A stretch of 64,000 nucleotides of DNA, taken from assembly GCA_026129255.1 (NCBI GenBank), contig JAHCIJ010000003.1:62001-126000 (forward strand), written 5' to 3'. Each line of letters opens with the position of its first letter. The first letter of the stretch is position 1. This document shows positions 44,304 through 51,940 of this stretch, in pieces. The notes under the pieces were generated by a model. It was not told where the DNA came from. It did no database searches and was given only the letters and a program-made list of their open reading frames with translations. A program made the position numbers and the translations under genes. The stretch is from Anaerolineales bacterium. GTDB taxonomy: Bacteria; Chloroflexota; Anaerolineae; Anaerolineales; UBA11579.

Positions 44304-45701
44304 ATGACACACACCATCACCATTATCGGCGGCGGCGCCAGCGGAACCCTGTTGGCCATCCAGCTGCTGCGCCAAGCGCAGCAGCCGCTGCACGTCTATC
44401 TTGTCGAGCAAAACGGCCCAGCGGGGCGCGGGGTAGCCTACGGCACACAGTCTGAGGTGCATCGCCTAAACGTGCCTGCCAACAAAATGGGCGCCTACCC
44501 GGACCAGCCCGGCCACTTCCATGAATGGCTCGGCGCGCAAAGCTATGCCTATGCCGCCAATGAGTTTGTGCCTCGCACGATCTACGCCGAGTACCTGCGT
44601 GCCCAGCTGGACGAAGCCATCGCCGCACACCCCGGCGCCATCGAGCTGATCCACGACCAAGCTATCGATATTGAGATCACCCCGCAAGCTTCGTCTTTGC
44701 GAGGCAAAGGCTTGCCTGCGCACGAAGCAGTCCCCAAGAGGGTATCCACGCTTGTCACCCTGGCCTCCGGCCGCCGCCTCGCCAGCGATGCCGCCGTGCT
44801 GGCCTTTGGCAACTTTCTGCCCCCGCAGCCGCGCTTCCTAAGCGCACAGGCTGCTGCCGCTCCCAAGTATTTCGGCAATCCTTGGCAAGCAGATCTCGCC
44901 AGCCGTATCGGCCCAGAGGACCGCGTGTTGGTGATCGGCATGGGGCTCACCGCGGTGGATACGCTCTTAAGCCTGCACGCCCAGCAGCATCAAGGCGCGC
45001 TGTACGCCATCTCCACGCATGGCTGGTGGCCCGCCGTGCACGAACTTGGCCACAGCTATCCAGATTTCTCAGCCGAGCTGGCAGGCAAAACCTCCGCCGC
45101 CGAAATGCTGGCGGTGGTACGCAGCCACCTGCGCGCAGCTGAGACACAGGGCAGCAACTGGCGCGCCGTCATCGATTCGTTGCGTCCCAGCACGCAAGCG
45201 CTGTGGCAGCAACTCCCGCTGACTGAGAAGCAGCGTTTCATGCGCCACTTGCGCCGCCTGTGGGATGTTTCACGCCACCGCATGCCGCAAGAGTGCGCCG
45301 CAGTGTTGGACAGCCTGCACGCCACCGGCCAACTGCATAGCCTCCACGGCCGCGTCACTGTCGTGGAATACGAAGATGGCGCCTTTGAAGTGCGCTATCG
45401 CAGCCACAGCGGCGAGCAACAGTTAACCGTAGATGCAGTCATCAACTGCATGGGCTCCGAGTCCAACTTTGCCCGGCTAGACAGCCCTCTCGTGCAAAGT
45501 TTGCTCGCCAACCAGCACATCCAACCGGACGCACTGGCACAGGGACTGGATGCCGCGCCGGACGGCAAGCTGGCCGCGCGCCTCTATACCCTGGGTACGG
45601 CGCTCAAGGGTGTTCTGTGGGAGAGCACCGCCATGCCAGAGATCCGCGTCCAGGCGCAGCAGTTGGCTACGTTGCTTCTCAGTTTATCCACCGTTGATTG
45701 A
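44304..45701 (+). CDS. FAD/NAD(P)-binding oxidoreductase (NAD_binding_9 type)
   Basis: A 465-residue flavoprotein opening THTITIIGGGASGTLLAIQLLRQ (Rossmann GxGxSG), with EQNGPAGRGVAYGTQSEVHRLNVPANKMGAYPDQPGHFHEWL, which is the diagnostic RGVAYGT...HLLNVPA segment of this family. A second dinucleotide motif, VLVIGMGLTAVDTLLSL, follows at about residue 215. Members act as amino acid hydroxylase-like or uncharacterised flavoproteins; substrate unknown. The ATG at 44304 starts right after the clpC terminator. Confidence 0.85.
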   Translation: MTHTITIIGGGASGTLLAIQLLRQAQQPLHVYLVEQNGPAGRGVAYGTQSEVHRLNVPANKMGAYPDQPGHFHEWLGAQSYAYAANEFVPRTIYAEYLRAQLDEAIAAHPGAIELIHDQAIDIEITPQASSLRGKGLPAHEAVPKRVSTLVTLASGRRLASDAAVLAFGNFLPPQPRFLSAQAAAAPKYFGNPWQADLASRIGPEDRVLVIGMGLTAVDTLLSLHAQQHQGALYAISTHGWWPAVHELGHSYPDFSAELAGKTSAAEMLAVVRSHLRAAETQGSNWRAVIDSLRPSTQALWQQLPLTEKQRFMRHLRRLWDVSRHRMPQECAAVLDSLHATGQLHSLHGRVTVVEYEDGAFEVRYRSHSGEQQLTVDAVINCMGSESNFARLDSPLVQSLLANQHIQPDALAQGLDAAPDGKLAARLYTLGTALKGVLWESTAMPEIRVQAQQLATLLLSLSTVD

Positions 45702-45707
45702 GTGTCT

Positions 45708-45744
45708 CAAACAAAAAGGAGAGCAACTGCTCTCCTTTTGTTTG
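45708..45744. terminator. Bidirectional terminator
   Basis: GGAGAGCA-AC-TGCTCTCC stem extended by CAAACAAAAA and TTTTGTTTG, between convergent genes. Confidence 0.87.
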
Positions 45745-45752
45745 CTTAGCGC

Positions 45753-46229
45753 TTACTGCGCCAGGTACTCCTCTAAGCGGTCATAGGTCTCATTGGCGCC
45801 CCACTCCATACCCGACTGCAGGATGCCTTCAAGCTCTTCTTTGGTCTTGAACTTGGAGTAAGTACGCAACAAGGTGCGCCCCTCACCTAGATCGATGAAA
45901 CTGTATTCCTCTTCGCCTGGCTCGCCCTCCATGCCTTCAAAGCCAAACGTGTTTACAAACTTATCCGGTGGGGAGATCAGCCGGTACTCACCAAAGAAGG
46001 TGATCGTTTGGCCATCTTCGCCGCGTTGGACGAAACGCCATTTACCGCCGGGGCGCACATCCATCTCCTCCACCACAGTGGCATAGGCGCGCGGCCCCCA
46101 CCATAATGGAATGATCTCGGGATCCAGATGGGCCTGGAACACCAACTCACGCGGGGCATCAAACTCGCGCTCCATCACTAACTCGGTCTCAGACGGAAAA
46201 CTGATCTTGAACTTGCGTTGCTCACTCAT
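45753..46229 (-). CDS. SRPBCC/AHSA1 domain protein
   Basis: A 158-residue START-like protein of the activator-of-Hsp90-homologue-1 type. FDAPRELVFQAHLDPEIIPLWWGPRAYATVVEEMDVRPGGKWRFV is the family core, with VNTFGFEGMEGEPGEEEYSFIDLGEGRTLL and a C-terminal helix GILQSGMEWGANETYDRLEEYL. These bind hydrophobic ligands; the substrate is unknown. It is co-transcribed with the ArsR regulator just upstream, whose stop overlaps the GGAG site of this gene. Confidence 0.92.
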   Translation of the reverse strand: MSEQRKFKISFPSETELVMEREFDAPRELVFQAHLDPEIIPLWWGPRAYATVVEEMDVRPGGKWRFVQRGEDGQTITFFGEYRLISPPDKFVNTFGFEGMEGEPGEEEYSFIDLGEGRTLLRTYSKFKTKEELEGILQSGMEWGANETYDRLEEYLAQ

Positions 46230-46232
46230 GTA

Positions 46233-46577
46233 TTACTCCTTGTCCATTTGGTTTTTTCTTTTTTGCACTTCACTCAAGTATTCATCCAGGCGCTCGTAGC
46301 TTTCTTCCCAGTTGCTGCGGTAGCGTTCCAACCAGATCGAAACATCCTTCAGCGGCTCGGCCTGTAGTTGCGCCGGGCGCCACTGCGCATCGCGGCCGCG
46401 GGCGATCAGGCCGGCGCGCTCCAGCACCTTGAGATGGCGCGAGATCGCCGGCAGGCTGATGTGGAATGGGGCCGCCAGCTCAGACACGCTGGCGCGGCCA
46501 GCGGCCAGGCGCTCAAGAATGGCACGCCGGGTAGGGTCGGCCAGGGCAGAGAATGTGAGGGTCAGTGCATCGCTCAT
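46233..46577 (-). CDS. ArsR family transcriptional regulator
   Basis: A 114-residue winged-helix protein: FSALADPTRRAILERLAAGRASVSELAAPFHISLPAISRHLKVLERAGLIARGRDAQWRPAQLQ. The metal-binding cysteines of ArsR proper are missing, as in the subgroup paired with AHSA1 proteins. A C-terminal amphipathic helix is probably the dimer interface. Two adjoining 16-bp palindromes overlap its promoter, so autorepression is likely. Confidence 0.94.
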   Translation of the reverse strand: MSDALTLTFSALADPTRRAILERLAAGRASVSELAAPFHISLPAISRHLKVLERAGLIARGRDAQWRPAQLQAEPLKDVSIWLERYRSNWEESYERLDEYLSEVQKRKNQMDKE

Positions 46578-46579
46578 AA

Positions 46580-46611
46580 TTAACACCTTTGTTAATTAAC
46601 ATATATGTTAA
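46580..46611. promoter_or_regulatory. Twin ArsR-type operators
   Basis: Two abutting 16-bp inverted repeats with the same half-sites, TTAACA-N4-TGTTAA: TTAACACCTTTGTTAA on the plus strand (46580-46595) and TTAACATATATGTTAA (46596-46611). The second overlaps the -10 box of the arsR promoter. Confidence 0.85.
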
Positions 46612-46637
46612 ATACAACATTTAGCAGCCGTTGTCAA
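46609..46637 (-). promoter_or_regulatory. arsR-AHSA1 promoter
   Basis: Minus strand TTGACA (46637-46632), 17-nt spacer, TATTTA (46614-46609). Confidence 0.8.
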
Positions 46638-46675
46638 GCCCATTTAAACAACAGTTCAAATGTTCTATTTTGTAG

Positions 46676-46681
46676 TAGACT
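46676..46681 (+). promoter_or_regulatory. -10-like hexamer of a probable leaderless promoter
   Basis: TAGACT followed by 6 nt and the ATG at 46688. Confidence 0.4.
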
Positions 46682-46687
46682 GGCGAC

Positions 46688-47173
46688 ATGACCCTACTTG
46701 AACGCCTACTCGGCCATGACCTTGCCGCCACGCACGAACTATTGGCGCTTTGCCTACCCCTGCCTGCCGAGAACTTCGACCGCGAGTTTGACGCTGGCTG
46801 GCGCAGTCTACGCGCCACCTTTGAACACATGATTTTCAATATTGAGACCTGGACTGACCTGATGTTGGCGCGCCCGGTACGCAACATCGACGGGCAGAAT
46901 TCGGCGGCTGAACTACTCAGCCGCCTAGAAGCAGGCTACGCTGAATTTGCCGCTCTGGCACGCCGCATCGAAGCCGAAGGCCGCTTGGACGAAAAATGGA
47001 CCGACACGCTCGATGATCCGCCGCGTCAAAAAAGCTTCGGCGGCGCCATCGCCCATGTGATCACACACAACATGCACCACCGCGCCGAGCTGCAGCACAT
47101 GCTGCACCGCCTGCCGCTCCCCAACGTGCCCGAGGGCGATTTGATGGGCTGGGAGATGCTTACGCATGGCTAA
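46688..47173 (+). CDS. DinB-like four-helix protein
   Basis: A 161-residue protein of the DinB/YfiT metalloenzyme fold. The three histidines that bind the metal are visible: one in ATFEHMIFNIETWTDLM and two in HVITHNMHHRAELQHML. Such proteins include thiol S-transferases, but most are uncharacterised. It diverges from the arsR operon. Its last codons overlap radA by 8 nt, suggesting co-transcription with radA. Confidence 0.85.
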   Translation: MTLLERLLGHDLAATHELLALCLPLPAENFDREFDAGWRSLRATFEHMIFNIETWTDLMLARPVRNIDGQNSAAELLSRLEAGYAEFAALARRIEAEGRLDEKWTDTLDDPPRQKSFGGAIAHVITHNMHHRAELQHMLHRLPLPNVPEGDLMGWEMLTHG

Positions 47174-48557
47174 AACATTCACCCGCTTCGTGTGCCAAAG
47201 CTGCGGCCGCACCGCCGCCAAGGCGCTCGGCCGCTGCCCACAATGCGGCGAGTGGAACACCTACGCCGAAGAGCTGGTGGCCGACGAGCCCGCCCGCCGC
47301 GCTAGCGCCAGTAACGGCGCTCGCGCCAATACGCCCAAACCCCTGGCGCAGGTCGCCGGTGGCGCCGAAAGCGAGCGCATGCCGCTCGCCATCGGCGAGT
47401 TTGCCCGCGTGCTGGGCGGCGGTATCGTGCCCGGCTCGCTGATACTCATCGGCGGCGACCCCGGCATCGGCAAATCCACCTTGCTATTGCAAACCGCCAT
47501 GGAGATGGCCGCCCAAGGCAACGTGCTCTACGTCTCCGGCGAAGAATCTCCAGCACAGATCAAGATGCGTGCGGAGCGTCTTTCATCCGACCCATCGACT
47601 AACGGATTAACTGATTCACTGCTTTTAGTTACCGAAACCAATCTCGATGCCATCTTGCACCATGTCGAGCAGGTCAAGCCGCGCCTACTCATCATCGATT
47701 CGATCCAAACGGTGTACGACCCGCAGATCGACTCGTCGGCTGGCTCCGTAACCCAGCTGCGCGAGTGCAGTGATCGTTTCCGCCAGCTGGCCAAGGCCAG
47801 CGGCCTGGCCATCTTCCTCATCGGTCATGTGACCAAAGAAGGCGTGATCGCCGGCCCACGTCTACTTGAGCACATGGTGGATACCGTGCTCTATCTAGAG
47901 GGTGACCGCTTCCAGTCCTTCCGCCTGCTGCGCGCCGTCAAGAATCGCTTCGGCGCCACGGCTGAGGTGGGCGTCTTCGAGATGGTCGGCCGCGGCATGC
48001 AAGAAGTGCCCAACCCCTCCGAGGCCTTCCTCGCCGAGCGCGTGGTCAACGCCGCTGGCTCCGCCATCGCCGTCACCATGGAGGGCACGCGCCCACTGCT
48101 GGTCGAAGTGCAAGGGCTCACCAGCCCCAGCGCCTTCGGCAACCCACGCCGCTCGGGCAACGGGGTAGACACCAACCGCCTGCTGCTCACCACAGCAGTG
48201 CTCACCCGCCGCCTGGGGCTGCCGTTGGGCGAGCAGGACGTCTTCGTCAACGTCGTGGGCGGCCTGCGCATCGGCGAACCGGCAGCCGACCTGGCCGTGG
48301 CCGCCGCCATCGCCAGCTCCACCTGGGACCGGCCGCTGCGTGCCGAAGCCGTGCTGATCGGGGAAGTTGGCCTGAGCGGCGAATTGCGCACCGTGCCGCA
48401 CACCGCCGCGCGCCTCAAGGAAGCCGCGGCCCTGGGCTTCAAAGCCGCGGTGATGCCCAAGCGCTTGCGCAAGAGCGAAGAGCTACCTGCAAACATACAG
48501 GTACTTGAAGCCCGCACTCTTCGTGAGGCGCTGGAATTGGCCGTCTTAAAACAATAG
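47166..48557 (+). CDS. radA: DNA repair protein RadA
   Basis: A 463-residue RecA-like ATPase with a C4 zinc finger (Cys10, 13, 24, 27), Walker A GGDPGIGKST at about 96-105, the RadA signature KNRFG in AVKNRFGATAEVG, and a C-terminal Lon-protease-like domain (AAIASSTWDRPLRAEAVLIGEVGLSGELR). It drives branch migration in recombination. It overlaps the DinB-like gene by 8 nt. Confidence 0.96.
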   Translation: MAKTFTRFVCQSCGRTAAKALGRCPQCGEWNTYAEELVADEPARRASASNGARANTPKPLAQVAGGAESERMPLAIGEFARVLGGGIVPGSLILIGGDPGIGKSTLLLQTAMEMAAQGNVLYVSGEESPAQIKMRAERLSSDPSTNGLTDSLLLVTETNLDAILHHVEQVKPRLLIIDSIQTVYDPQIDSSAGSVTQLRECSDRFRQLAKASGLAIFLIGHVTKEGVIAGPRLLEHMVDTVLYLEGDRFQSFRLLRAVKNRFGATAEVGVFEMVGRGMQEVPNPSEAFLAERVVNAAGSAIAVTMEGTRPLLVEVQGLTSPSAFGNPRRSGNGVDTNRLLLTTAVLTRRLGLPLGEQDVFVNVVGGLRIGEPAADLAVAAAIASSTWDRPLRAEAVLIGEVGLSGELRTVPHTAARLKEAAALGFKAAVMPKRLRKSEELPANIQVLEARTLREALELAVLKQ

Positions 48558-48594
48558 AAAATACCGTAGACTGGATACCAGTTTATCGGTATTT

Positions 48595-49275
48595 ATGAGC
48601 AGGTCTCAACGTCTAGCACTTCTTACGGGTCTTGGTCTCATCCTCATCGCCATGACCTACTTTGCTGCCATGGAGGCGCTCACTCGCGTCACAGAGGAGC
48701 GTGTGGATGGCGTCCTCACCACTGTGCGCGATACAACCCATGAAGGTCTTGTAGCCTGGATGGATGACATCAGACGCCAGGTCACTGGCTGGGCTGCATT
48801 GCTCAATATAACGACACATACGCAACAACTCTTGGACGCCGCCGCCAGTGACCCCAGCCAACTTGCCGCCCTGCCTGCCCAGCGGGCGGTGCGCCAGACC
48901 CTCAGCCCGGTCAGTATAGAGGACCACCTCAAAGGCTATTTCATCGTCAGCCCAGACAACCTCATTCTTGCTGCATCAGACCCACAGGAAATCGGTCATC
49001 CAAGCTTGCTGGCCCAGTACCCTCAATACTATGAGGATTTATTCTCAGCCAAAGGCTTCGTCAGCATCCCCCTGGAATACACCAACTCTGGCGGCCAAAC
49101 CGAAGCTGTAATCTTGGCCGGCGCCCCCATCCGCGCCACATACGGCCCTATTCAGGCTGGCCTTGTCTTCTACGTAGACCCGGTAGTGGACTTCTCGCGC
49201 ATCTTGCAAAGCGGCCGCCTATTGAACTCCGGAGAAAACTTATGCTGTGAGCGAGAGTGGCCTCCTGGTGAGTGA
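48595..49275 (+). CDS. N-terminal half of a dCache-PAS-HD-GYP protein (frameshifted)
   Basis: 226 codons: one N-terminal membrane helix (LALLTGLGLILIAMTYFAAMEAL), then most of a periplasmic dCache domain. The frame ends soon after LNSGEN. Dropping one A from the AAAA at 49235-49238 would give SGETYAVSESGLLVSES, the normal closing strand of such a Cache domain, in frame with the next ORF. The gene is therefore one coding unit (48595-50689, about 697 residues) broken by a single-base insertion, either real or a sequencing error. Confidence 0.8.
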   Translation: MSRSQRLALLTGLGLILIAMTYFAAMEALTRVTEERVDGVLTTVRDTTHEGLVAWMDDIRRQVTGWAALLNITTHTQQLLDAAASDPSQLAALPAQRAVRQTLSPVSIEDHLKGYFIVSPDNLILAASDPQEIGHPSLLAQYPQYYEDLFSAKGFVSIPLEYTNSGGQTEAVILAGAPIRATYGPIQAGLVFYVDPVVDFSRILQSGRLLNSGENLCCEREWPPGE

Positions 49276-50689
49276 AAGCCGTTTTGAAGATCAGTTGCGC
49301 ACCGCAGGAATTATTGGCCCCGATCAACCTTCAATTCTACACATCCGCATCACAGACCCAGGCACAAACCTACTGGAGGGCGAATCAACAACACCGCCGG
49401 ACGAACGTCCGCTTACCCGTATGGCATCCAGTCTCCTGCAAAAAGAAAGTGGGTCAGATGTCAGCGGATACCGTGATTACCGCGGCGTGGAAGTGGTCGG
49501 CGCATGGACTTGGAATGAAGAATACGGCTTTGGTATAGCTACCGAAGCAGATTGGGATGAGTCCTTTGCCAATATAACGGCCATCCGGCCCTTGCTCACC
49601 CTGCTCAGTCTCATCTCCGGCGGCGCTCTCGTGGGAATAGTGTTACTTTCCAACTTGTCTGAACACCGTGAGCGCGTCGCGCAGAAGCGCTACGAGCTTA
49701 CAGTAGAAGGGGCGATGGATGCCATCATTAGTTTCGACAGTGCTGACCGCATCACCACGTGGAACTCTCAGGCCGAGCGTATCTTCGGCTGGACGAAGAA
49801 CGAGGTGTTGGGGTACTCACTGGCCAACGAAATTCTGCCTATAGAATTGAAGGAACGCTATTATCAGCGGCTGCAACGCATGCAGGATGCCAAGGAAGAG
49901 ATATTTGCTCTGCAGCGGCGTGAATTAAATCTGAAACGCCGAGATGGTAGCTTGTTTCCATCCGAACTGTTTATTGTCCCCTATGAACTTGGTAAAGAAA
50001 CAGGCTATTCCGCGTTCATACGAGACGTGACGGATATCCGAGAAGCACAGAATCAGGTCCAGCGCTCGCACGAGGAGTTGGCCCAGTCGTATGACGCCAC
50101 GCTGCGCGGCTGGAGCAATGTGCTTGATCTGCGTGATAACGAAACCGAGGGTCACACACAACGCGTGGCAGAGAGCGTCATGCGCTTGGCCGAAGTACTA
50201 CATGTGCCGGAGGATGAGCGCATACATATTTACCGTGGTGCGCTACTGCATGATATCGGCAAGATTGGTATCCCAGATCGTATTCTGCTCAAGCCCGGCC
50301 CGCTTAACAATGAAGAGTGGGATGTGATGAAACTGCATCCAACCCACGCCTACAATTTCCTTAATAAGATCCCTTATCTGCGTGCAGCATTGGACATTCC
50401 GCATTATCACCACGAAAAGTGGGATGGCAGTGGTTACCCTGCCGGCTTGCAAGGCGAAGCCATACCCTATGCGGCGCGTATGTTTGCTGTTGTGGACGTG
50501 TGGGACGCACTCACCTCAGACCGGCCGTATCGAAAAGCCTGGTCTCCTCAAAAGGCCCGCGCGTTCATGAGCGAGCAGCGCGGCAAGCATTTTGACCCAA
50601 AAATACTGGATGTGTTCCTGCAAACACTGGAGGCTCAAAAAAAGGCCGCCCACATATGTGGGCGGCCGGAGAGAGGAGAGGAACGCTAG
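49247..50689 (+). CDS. C-terminal part: Cache end, TM, PAS and HD-GYP phosphodiesterase
   Basis: 480 codons from a GTG: the rest of the dCache domain, a second membrane helix (LLTLLSLISGGALVGIVLLS), a PAS domain (MDAIISFDSADRITTWNSQAERIFGW), a coiled linker and an HD-GYP domain with HDIGKIGIPD and HHEKWDGSGYPAGL. All catalytic residues for cyclic-di-GMP hydrolysis appear present. Full-length protein would be a membrane-bound c-di-GMP phosphodiesterase gated by a periplasmic ligand. The 3' end overlaps the terminator and stop of the convergent small gene. Confidence 0.85.
   Translation: MSESGLLVSESRFEDQLRTAGIIGPDQPSILHIRITDPGTNLLEGESTTPPDERPLTRMASSLLQKESGSDVSGYRDYRGVEVVGAWTWNEEYGFGIATEADWDESFANITAIRPLLTLLSLISGGALVGIVLLSNLSEHRERVAQKRYELTVEGAMDAIISFDSADRITTWNSQAERIFGWTKNEVLGYSLANEILPIELKERYYQRLQRMQDAKEEIFALQRRELNLKRRDGSLFPSELFIVPYELGKETGYSAFIRDVTDIREAQNQVQRSHEELAQSYDATLRGWSNVLDLRDNETEGHTQRVAESVMRLAEVLHVPEDERIHIYRGALLHDIGKIGIPDRILLKPGPLNNEEWDVMKLHPTHAYNFLNKIPYLRAALDIPHYHHEKWDGSGYPAGLQGEAIPYAARMFAVVDVWDALTSDRPYRKAWSPQKARAFMSEQRGKHFDPKILDVFLQTLEAQKKAAHICGRPERGEER
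50637..50667 (-). terminator. Terminator of the 48-residue protein gene
   Basis: Perfect 24-bp palindrome (half-site GGCCGCCCACAT) followed on the minus strand by T7; it lies inside the last codons of the HD-GYP gene. Confidence 0.85.
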
Positions 50690-50832
50690 CGTTCCAGAAG
50701 AATCAAAATGCCTGCAACCAAGGCCAGCACACTGCCGACGATTGCGGGCAGGGCCACACCAAAGGCAGCCAAACCGGTCAGAATCAACCAAATACCCAAA
50801 AGCAGGAAACCAAGTCTGTTCGTGATCCTCAT
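50686..50832 (-). CDS. 48-residue two-helix membrane protein
   Basis: MRITNRLGFLLLGIWLILTG starts a hydrophobic hairpin, followed by LPAIVGSVLALVAGILILLER. The two helices are joined by a short FGVAL turn. GGAGG stands 10 nt before the ATG, and a strong terminator follows, so it is very likely a real gene. TTGACA is found about 40 nt upstream. Similar short membrane hairpins are frequent in Chloroflexota, but no function is known. Confidence 0.82.
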   Translation of the reverse strand: MRITNRLGFLLLGIWLILTGLAAFGVALPAIVGSVLALVAGILILLER

Positions 50833-51065
50833 TTTTTAAAAACCTCCTAAACTTCATAGAATGGGATGTCAAGGCTAACGAAAAACCGGGGTACTTGTTG
50901 CATGTATTTCCAGCTGGTGGCCCAGGGCAAGCGCAAACAAAGAGATCGCCGACCAACAATCATCAGATGATTCGGCCCACAATCTGCAGTGCCGTTGCAA
51001 ATCACATCCCCTATCCAGGTAACTCTCTCGGAGCAAATACTCGGCCAATAGGCAACAATCTGCCG
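50833..51065. other. Intergenic region without recognised genes
   Basis: About 230 nt between the small membrane protein gene and the gene at 51078. Apart from a minus-strand TTGACA near its left end I see no coding frame with support, tRNA or strong hairpin. Confidence 0.5.
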
Positions 51066-51071
51066 TAGAAT
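51066..51071 (+). promoter_or_regulatory. -10-like hexamer of a probable leaderless promoter
   Basis: TAGAAT followed by exactly 6 nt and the ATG at 51078. Confidence 0.45.
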
Positions 51072-51077
51072 CTCACC

Positions 51078-51437
51078 ATGGAATTCATTCGCTTTATTGC
51101 CGCTCCCTTCACTGTGCTCTACGGGCTCTTGGCTTTGCTGGCTGGCCCACAACAATGGCGCCTGGGCAAGGTTGCTACTGCTGCCGCCAATTCGCTGATG
51201 CTGGTGGGCGGCATCCTCGTCGTAGCCGGCTATCTGGTGTGGGTACAGTCACTGTGGGCCTTGTGGGTACTTGGCATCGGCCTGCTCAGCATGCACGTGC
51301 TGGCCGCCATCAACCGCGCCAAAGCCAGCGAGGGCGGTGCCGCCAAAGGCGGTACCGCTTTGGACTGGAGCGGCCAGGGCGGCCGCTTGCTGATCTCCGT
51401 GACCCTCTTCGCGCTGGCCTATCTGAGCCTGCAATGA
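51078..51437 (+). CDS. Small membrane protein, unknown function
   Basis: A 119-residue protein with four hydrophobic segments (FIRFIAAPFTVLYGLLALLAG, LMLVGGILVVAGYLVWV, LWALWVLGIGLLSMHVLAAI and LLISVTLFALAYLSL). The stretch NRAKASEGGAAKGGTALDWSGQGG is a polar cytoplasmic or external loop. It is followed 13 nt later by another membrane protein gene. No family recognised. Confidence 0.75.
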   Translation: MEFIRFIAAPFTVLYGLLALLAGPQQWRLGKVATAAANSLMLVGGILVVAGYLVWVQSLWALWVLGIGLLSMHVLAAINRAKASEGGAAKGGTALDWSGQGGRLLISVTLFALAYLSLQ

Positions 51438-51450
51438 CCCAGGGAATTTG

Positions 51451-51843
51451 ATGAACAACTTACGCTCCGCATTTCAGCAAACCCCTCGTTTTCTTTTCAC
51501 TTTTGCCGCCGCCAGCGCGGTGCTCGCCAGCCTGGCCGTGCTGTTCACCGCTGGCGCCACCCAGGTATCCGTTACCAACGGCACCGAGACCATCTCCCAG
51601 CTTAGTTGGCTAGAGGCGCAAGGCTGGTGGGGGTTGGCCATTCTTGTGATTTTCAGTGCGTTGTATTTTGGCCCAGCCTATTTCTACTCGCGTGGCCGCC
51701 GCGGCATGGTCATCCTATTCTCCGCTGCCAGCGTGGTGCTTACGATTTTGGCCGGTTTTTCCATTGGCATTTTCTACTACGTTGCAGCACTAGCGCTGTT
51801 ACTCGCCTTGTTGCTGTTGCCTTTTACGTCAAATTCCGAATAA
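51451..51843 (+). CDS. Small membrane protein, unknown function
   Basis: A 130-residue protein with about four hydrophobic segments. A polar loop (GATQVSVTNGTETISQLSWLEAQGWW) between the first two is probably outside the membrane, as expected for a small extracytoplasmic patch. The ATG at 51451 has AGGGA upstream; it is second in a two-gene operon. No family recognised. Confidence 0.75.
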   Translation: MNNLRSAFQQTPRFLFTFAAASAVLASLAVLFTAGATQVSVTNGTETISQLSWLEAQGWWGLAILVIFSALYFGPAYFYSRGRRGMVILFSAASVVLTILAGFSIGIFYYVAALALLLALLLLPFTSNSE

Positions 51844-51887
51844 GACAAGTACACACACCCGCTAGGAAACAACTACAATGGGCTCGC

Positions 51888-51913
51888 ATGCTTCGTGCGT
51901 ACGCACGAAGCAT
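51888..51913. promoter_or_regulatory. 26-bp perfect palindrome upstream of the desaturase gene
   Basis: Half-site ATGCTTCGTGCGT repeated in inverse without a spacer. TACAAT (51874-51879), a possible -10 box, lies just before it, so the palindrome falls at the start of the transcript: an operator, or a 5' hairpin in the mRNA. Confidence 0.7.
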
Positions 51914-51940
51914 ACAACTTTCCTCAGGAGCACAAAAAGC

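Noticed and set aside
50847..51155. 102-codon minus-strand frame upstream of the 48-residue gene
   Set aside because: It overlaps the start of the plus-strand gene at 51078, lacks a ribosome site and has no recognisable features.
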